Shown here piece by piece: positions 7,577-10,252 of a DNA stretch of 10,252 nucleotides (the first letter of the stretch is position 1; each line of letters starts with the position of its first letter). The stretch is from Streptococcaceae bacterium. Its GTDB lineage: Bacteria > Bacillota > Bacilli > Lactobacillales > Streptococcaceae. Made by a program: the position numbers and the translations under genes. Location: the NCBI GenBank assembly GCA_031259195.1, contig JAIRLR010000033.1:1-10252 (forward strand), in the 5' to 3' direction. The notes beneath the pieces are model-generated. The model saw only the letters and a list, made by a program, of their open reading frames with translations, searched no databases and was not told the DNA's origin.

Positions 7577-9211
7577 TTACACAATATACCAAGCAATGCC
7601 CTCATTATTCCAGCCATGAGCCACAGCATTTTCCACCTCAGCATAATTTGTTGTCCAAACATGCTCACCATTTGTCGGATTATATATCCGGTAAACAGGG
7701 ACGGTACCTTGCGCTCTAGCGTACCAAGCAATTCCCTCATACTGCCAGCCTGCGGCAACTAAGGCATCTTTTTCATTAGCGTTAATCGTGAAGTGGTGAA
7801 TCCCGCTATTTGGATTATACAGTCGATAAACCGGCACTCCATCAGCGCTTCTATATCTAAAAGCAACACCTTCATCACGCCAGCCCAGAGCAACTAACGC
7901 AGCGACTTCCTCTTTATTCATCGTGTAGTGATGCATGCCATTGTTAGGATTGTATACTCTAAAAACCTCAAGTGTCTCTTCATCAAGTGGCGGGTTAGGT
8001 ATTCCCGAAGACATCGACCATGGAGGTGTTATTGATGACGATGGACGTTGCGGAGTTGTTACAATTTGAGGTAGCACACTAACTGTTTCCGCTACTACCG
8101 GCGCTAGCGAAATATGAGGTGGGACAAATGCTTCATCAGCGGTATGAGGAGGTACAAATGTTGGTGCTGGCTCCTCAGCGATATAGGGGGCTGCTGCTTC
8201 GCGCAACGGTGCGGGTACAATAGCTAAAGGTTGAACTCCAAGATCAGCGACTGAAAAGTCTAACAAGTGATGCATCACCTCTGCGGAAATGTTACCACGA
8301 CGGAATAAATCTAGAAAAACATTCTTCCATCTTTCCTGAGTAGACATCCCTTCTAGCAAGGAAGATTCTATTAAATTATTAATATAATCTGCAGTTTCCG
8401 CAGGAGTTATTATATTTAAAGTAAGCGCATTAGCTACAGGCGTTAAGCCCGTGGCAGCTCTTCCATTAAGAGTTCCAACTGGTCCACCATTAAAGTCAAC
8501 AAGTGATAATACTGTATGAGATTGATTATCACTTTGAAAACGAAGATGACAATTATTTGGAGATCTTCCAAAAGTCCAATGAGTTTGATCTGGCAATGCC
8601 TGACCTCTTTCATCATGCGGTGTATATAACATCGTATGGAAATTTACATACTCTCGATCATAACGCACAAGATCCTCAACTTGACTATTTAAACCAAAAA
8701 CTCTTGCATCAATATTTACCGAAGCACCAATATCAAAATCATTATGAGGTGTTGTGGCGTTATGAGGAGTTGGAGAATATCTAAGAATTGGGTCACCATC
8801 ATCGTCAGTAATAGGAGTTCTTACATCTGATGTCGGATAATCAGCAAATACTTTAGGAATTTGATCCAAAAATACTTGATGTGGTCTAAGTAGCATTTCA
8901 CGACTTCCACGGTCTACAACAGTCTCCTCATTCAATACAAGCCAAAGATATTGAAGACTTGAAAATTCAGTTCTATTTACACCCAGATATTGACTTATAT
9001 TTGTACGCACATCTTCAGTTAATGGAATTTTAAATTTTATGAGGGGGAGTGAGCTAATATGTTGATCATAGGTGTCTACCATAACATGATTCAACAAGTC
9101 AACATCTTCTACTTGTTGCTCCCAACCACTCGGATCCGCATAAACAGCGTTACTAACTATAACCGACGCAGCAACAGTCACAGCTACAAAAAGTAAACTT
9201 TTTAACCGCAT
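7577..9211 (-). CDS. Secreted protein with unknown N-terminal domain and three C-terminal DUF5648-type repeats
   Basis: The predicted precursor has 544 residues. Residues 1-25 form a signal peptide (R2/K4, hydrophobic core, VYA before D26), so the protein is exported. Residues 26 to about 325 form a domain I do not recognise; it is rich in His, Asp and Asn, with TPHN twice near 147-156. A Pro/Ala/Val-rich linker (about 326-413) has FVPPH twice. Three repeats with an exact 45-residue period begin at 417, 462 and 507 (FRVYNPNNG, YRLYNPNSG, YRIYNPTNG; each continuing with HH or HV, then GW, EG and a tryptophan or phenylalanine). This matches the DUF5648 type found on secreted Gram-positive hydrolases and surface proteins, where it is thought to bind the envelope or a glycan. 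I see no LPxTG anchor. I choose the ATG at 9211, with GGAGG 11 bases upstream, because it gives a clean signal peptide; an ATG at 9247 would overlap phoU. It lies 28 bp after phoU and ends at a terminator. Confidence 0.8.
   Translation of the reverse strand: MRLKSLLFVAVTVAASVIVSNAVYADPSGWEQQVEDVDLLNHVMVDTYDQHISSLPLIKFKIPLTEDVRTNISQYLGVNRTEFSSLQYLWLVLNEETVVDRGSREMLLRPHQVFLDQIPKVFADYPTSDVRTPITDDDGDPILRYSPTPHNATTPHNDFDIGASVNIDARVFGLNSQVEDLVRYDREYVNFHTMLYTPHDERGQALPDQTHWTFGRSPNNCHLRFQSDNQSHTVLSLVDFNGGPVGTLNGRAATGLTPVANALTLNIITPAETADYINNLIESSLLEGMSTQERWKNVFLDLFRRGNISAEVMHHLLDFSVADLGVQPLAIVPAPLREAAAPYIAEEPAPTFVPPHTADEAFVPPHISLAPVVAETVSVLPQIVTTPQRPSSSITPPWSMSSGIPNPPLDEETLEVFRVYNPNNGMHHYTMNKEEVAALVALGWRDEGVAFRYRSADGVPVYRLYNPNSGIHHFTINANEKDALVAAGWQYEGIAWYARAQGTVPVYRIYNPTNGEHVWTTNYAEVENAVAHGWNNEGIAWYIV
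7580..7963 (-). repeat. Three tandem 45-codon DUF5648-type repeats
   Basis: Repeat 1 spans 7829-7963, repeat 2 spans 7694-7828, and repeat 3 spans 7580-7693, where it stops at the gene end without a linker. Each encodes YNPxxG, then HHxT or HVWT, ALGW/AAGW/AHGW, and an EG(I/V)A block with an aromatic end. Repeat 3 is the most diverged (HVWTTN in place of HHYTMN or HHFTIN). Confidence 0.85.
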
Positions 9212-9239
9212 TTCACAATATTCCTCCCTAAAAAATAAA

Positions 9240-9908
9240 TCAATCACTGTCCAAGCTTAGTTCCGAAATCTTCCCCGTCTGCAAATAAACAATCCACTCA
9301 CAGATGTTAGTTACATAATCCCCGATGCGCTCTAAAAAGCCAGCAACTTTTAAATAATCGTTACCTGATACAATTGTATCAGGATTTTCTTGCATTTCAT
9401 AGATAGAATGATCATAGATGCTGCTGTAATAATCATTAACTACTTTATCCCAATTGGCGATCTCTTCTGCTTGCTGCGCGTCATGTTCAATATATGCCGT
9501 CAAAACAGCATCCACCATTTTCTGAACCTGCATACTCATCTTAGATATCTCATCTTCAATCTTTAAAATCCGTGTCTCACCTTTTACCTGAATAGTTGAC
9601 TTGGCAATCGAAACCGCATGATCTCCCATATGCTCCAAATCACCACTAGCCTTCATAATCGTGATAACCACGCGCAAATCAGTCGTCACTGGCTGCTGCA
9701 AAGCGATCAACTCAAAAGATTTCTTTTCTAATTTGATTTCCAGCTCATTAATATCAATATCATGCGCGATCACTTCTTGCGCAAGCTTACGATCATGATT
9801 AACAAACGAAGCCACAGCTTTATTGATCGCCTCCGAAACTTGATTTCCCATATCATAAAACCGACGATGTAGTTTTGTCAGTTGTTGTTCAAACTGACTA
9901 CGTAACAT
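9240..9908 (-). CDS. phoU: PhoU, phosphate signalling regulator
   Basis: PhoU links the Pst phosphate transporter to the PhoR/PhoP-type two-component system and represses the phosphate-starvation response when phosphate is ample. The 222-residue, all-helical product has two PhoU repeats. Each carries the metal-binding ExxxD motif: DLEHMGDHA (E92, D96) in the first and FLERIGDYVTNICE (E193, D197) in the second. Length is normal for the family. The ATG at 9908, with AGGAGAG six bases upstream, gives the canonical N-terminus MLRSQFEQQL; an earlier in-frame ATG reaches into the IS and would skip both the promoter and this ribosome-binding site. In most Firmicutes phoU follows pstSCAB, but here an IS lies directly upstream and the gene has its own promoter. 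The secreted-protein gene follows after 28 bp with no terminator between, so the two are probably cotranscribed. Confidence 0.95.
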   Translation of the reverse strand: MLRSQFEQQLTKLHRRFYDMGNQVSEAINKAVASFVNHDRKLAQEVIAHDIDINELEIKLEKKSFELIALQQPVTTDLRVVITIMKASGDLEHMGDHAVSIAKSTIQVKGETRILKIEDEISKMSMQVQKMVDAVLTAYIEHDAQQAEEIANWDKVVNDYYSSIYDHSIYEMQENPDTIVSGNDYLKVAGFLERIGDYVTNICEWIVYLQTGKISELSLDSD

Positions 9909-9948
9909 ACATATCTCTCCTCGCGCTATCCTTTCAGTAAATAATTTT

Positions 9949-9977
9949 ATCATATTTATTAATGAAAATCTAGTCAA
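9949..9977 (-). promoter_or_regulatory. Sigma-A type promoter of phoU
   Basis: A -35 TTGACT (9972-9977, five of six) lies an ideal 17 bp from a -10 TATGAT (9949-9954, five of six). The start codon is about 40 bp downstream of the -10. It lies wholly outside the IS, so the insertion need not silence phoU. I see no convincing Pho box. Confidence 0.75.
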
Positions 9978-10040
9978 TGATTTTTGAAAATGTCCCAAAA
10001 ATCTTAAAACATAAGCGTAAAAATTTTTTATTATCTCTAA

Positions 10041-10252
10041 GAGCCTGTCCAAGATCTCATAAACCTGCTATACTTCTCATAAAAAAGAAAGCGAGCAATC
10101 CTATCTATGAGATACCCAAGTGACATCAGCCGCGAAGAATTGATGCGATCCGTCCAGAGTTAGAGAACTTCAAGAAGCGAACCAATCCCAGAAAATATGA
10201 CTTATACGATATCTTTTGCGCGGTTCTCTATGTTGTCAAAACTTACCTGCCA
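10041..10252 (+). mobile_element. Left end of an IS5-family insertion sequence (partial, cut by window edge)
   Basis: The element begins with GAGCCTGTCCAAGATCTC, a typical IS5/IS427-group terminal inverted repeat, preceded by TAA (possible 3-bp target). A -10-like TATACT lies at 10069-10074, and a transposase frame starts at 10107. The right end is outside the window. It points away from phoU and lies about 60 bp upstream of the phoU -35. Confidence 0.8.
10107..10252 (+). pseudogene. IS5-family transposase, 5' part, frameshifted
   Basis: From the ATG the frame reads MRYPSDISREE, the usual start of IS427-group transposases. It then runs out of frame and stops at TAG (10161-10163). Adding one base at about 10151 restores FDAIRPELENF and, further on, KYDLYDIFCAVLYVVK, which continues the family pattern, so a single T seems to have been lost from GAATTTGAT. 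No slippery heptamer is visible at that point, which argues against programmed frameshifting. At the window edge the sequence TYLP stands where the family usually has TGCQW, possibly a second indel. The transposase is likely inactive unless the base is a sequencing error. No strong ribosome-binding site precedes the ATG. Confidence 0.7.

Noticed and set aside
7498..7758. Minus-strand frame overlapping the end of the secreted-protein gene
   Set aside because: It is another frame of the repeat region and crosses the terminator; there is no start signal and no family resemblance.
8503..8784. Plus-strand open frame of 93 codons inside the secreted-protein gene
   Set aside because: It lies antisense to a well-supported gene, has no good ribosome-binding site and reads as a low-complexity shadow. 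The other plus-strand frames in rqcH, ispH, the GtrII-like gene and lysS were rejected for the same reasons.
7577..9211. Ribosome-inactivating or ADP-ribosylating toxin domain in the N-terminal part of the secreted protein
   Set aside because: I looked for the EAxR helix and the nearby conserved tyrosines and tryptophan of ribosome-inactivating proteins, and for an R-STS-E pattern, and found none.
9909..10052. N-terminal extension of phoU into the IS
   Set aside because: The added 48 residues are unlike PhoU, and the extension would cross the phoU promoter and ribosome-binding site.

Overview
The window looks like chromosomal DNA of a low-GC Firmicute. RpsD and LysS read like Lactobacillales proteins (enterococcal or lactobacillar type), spacing and Shine-Dalgarno sequences are Gram-positive, and the copious A/T-rich hairpins fit. 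I cannot name a genus. Every complete gene lies on the minus strand, so transcription runs from high to low coordinates. Only a partial insertion sequence at the right edge points the other way.

In order of transcription: (1) the left end of an IS5-family element (10041 onward, transposase frameshifted), which lies directly upstream of phoU; (2) phoU with its own good promoter, followed 28 bp later by a secreted protein with an unrecognised N-terminal domain, a proline-rich linker and three 45-residue DUF5648-type repeats, closed by a rho-independent terminator; (3) a stretch of about 425 bp without genes, holding that terminator, about 150 bp of unexplained sequence, a 168-bp MITE-like element and the rpsD leader; (4) rpsD (ribosomal protein S4) with a strong terminator behind it; (5) a compact run lysS - GtrII-like membrane glycosyltransferase - ispH - rqcH - small membrane protein, with gaps of 24, 49, 4 and 2 bp, which looks like one transcription unit.

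Most of the genes are housekeeping: phosphate signalling (PhoU), translation (S4, LysRS), isoprenoid synthesis (IspH) and ribosome-associated quality control (RqcH). The accessory material sits between them: the secreted DUF5648 protein, the GtrII-like protein, and at the left edge a very AT-rich gene that matches only the C-terminal half of an M50-type membrane peptidase and lacks the HExxH half. Three sites share a terminal motif of the form TNAGARCCTGT: the IS end, the MITE and a 24-bp palindrome before ispH. This suggests one transposon family has marked the region repeatedly.

I found no CRISPR array, tRNA, rRNA or riboswitch. No complete defence or biosynthetic system is visible. The best leads to something undescribed are the N-terminal domain of the secreted protein and whatever lies to the left of the M50-like gene.
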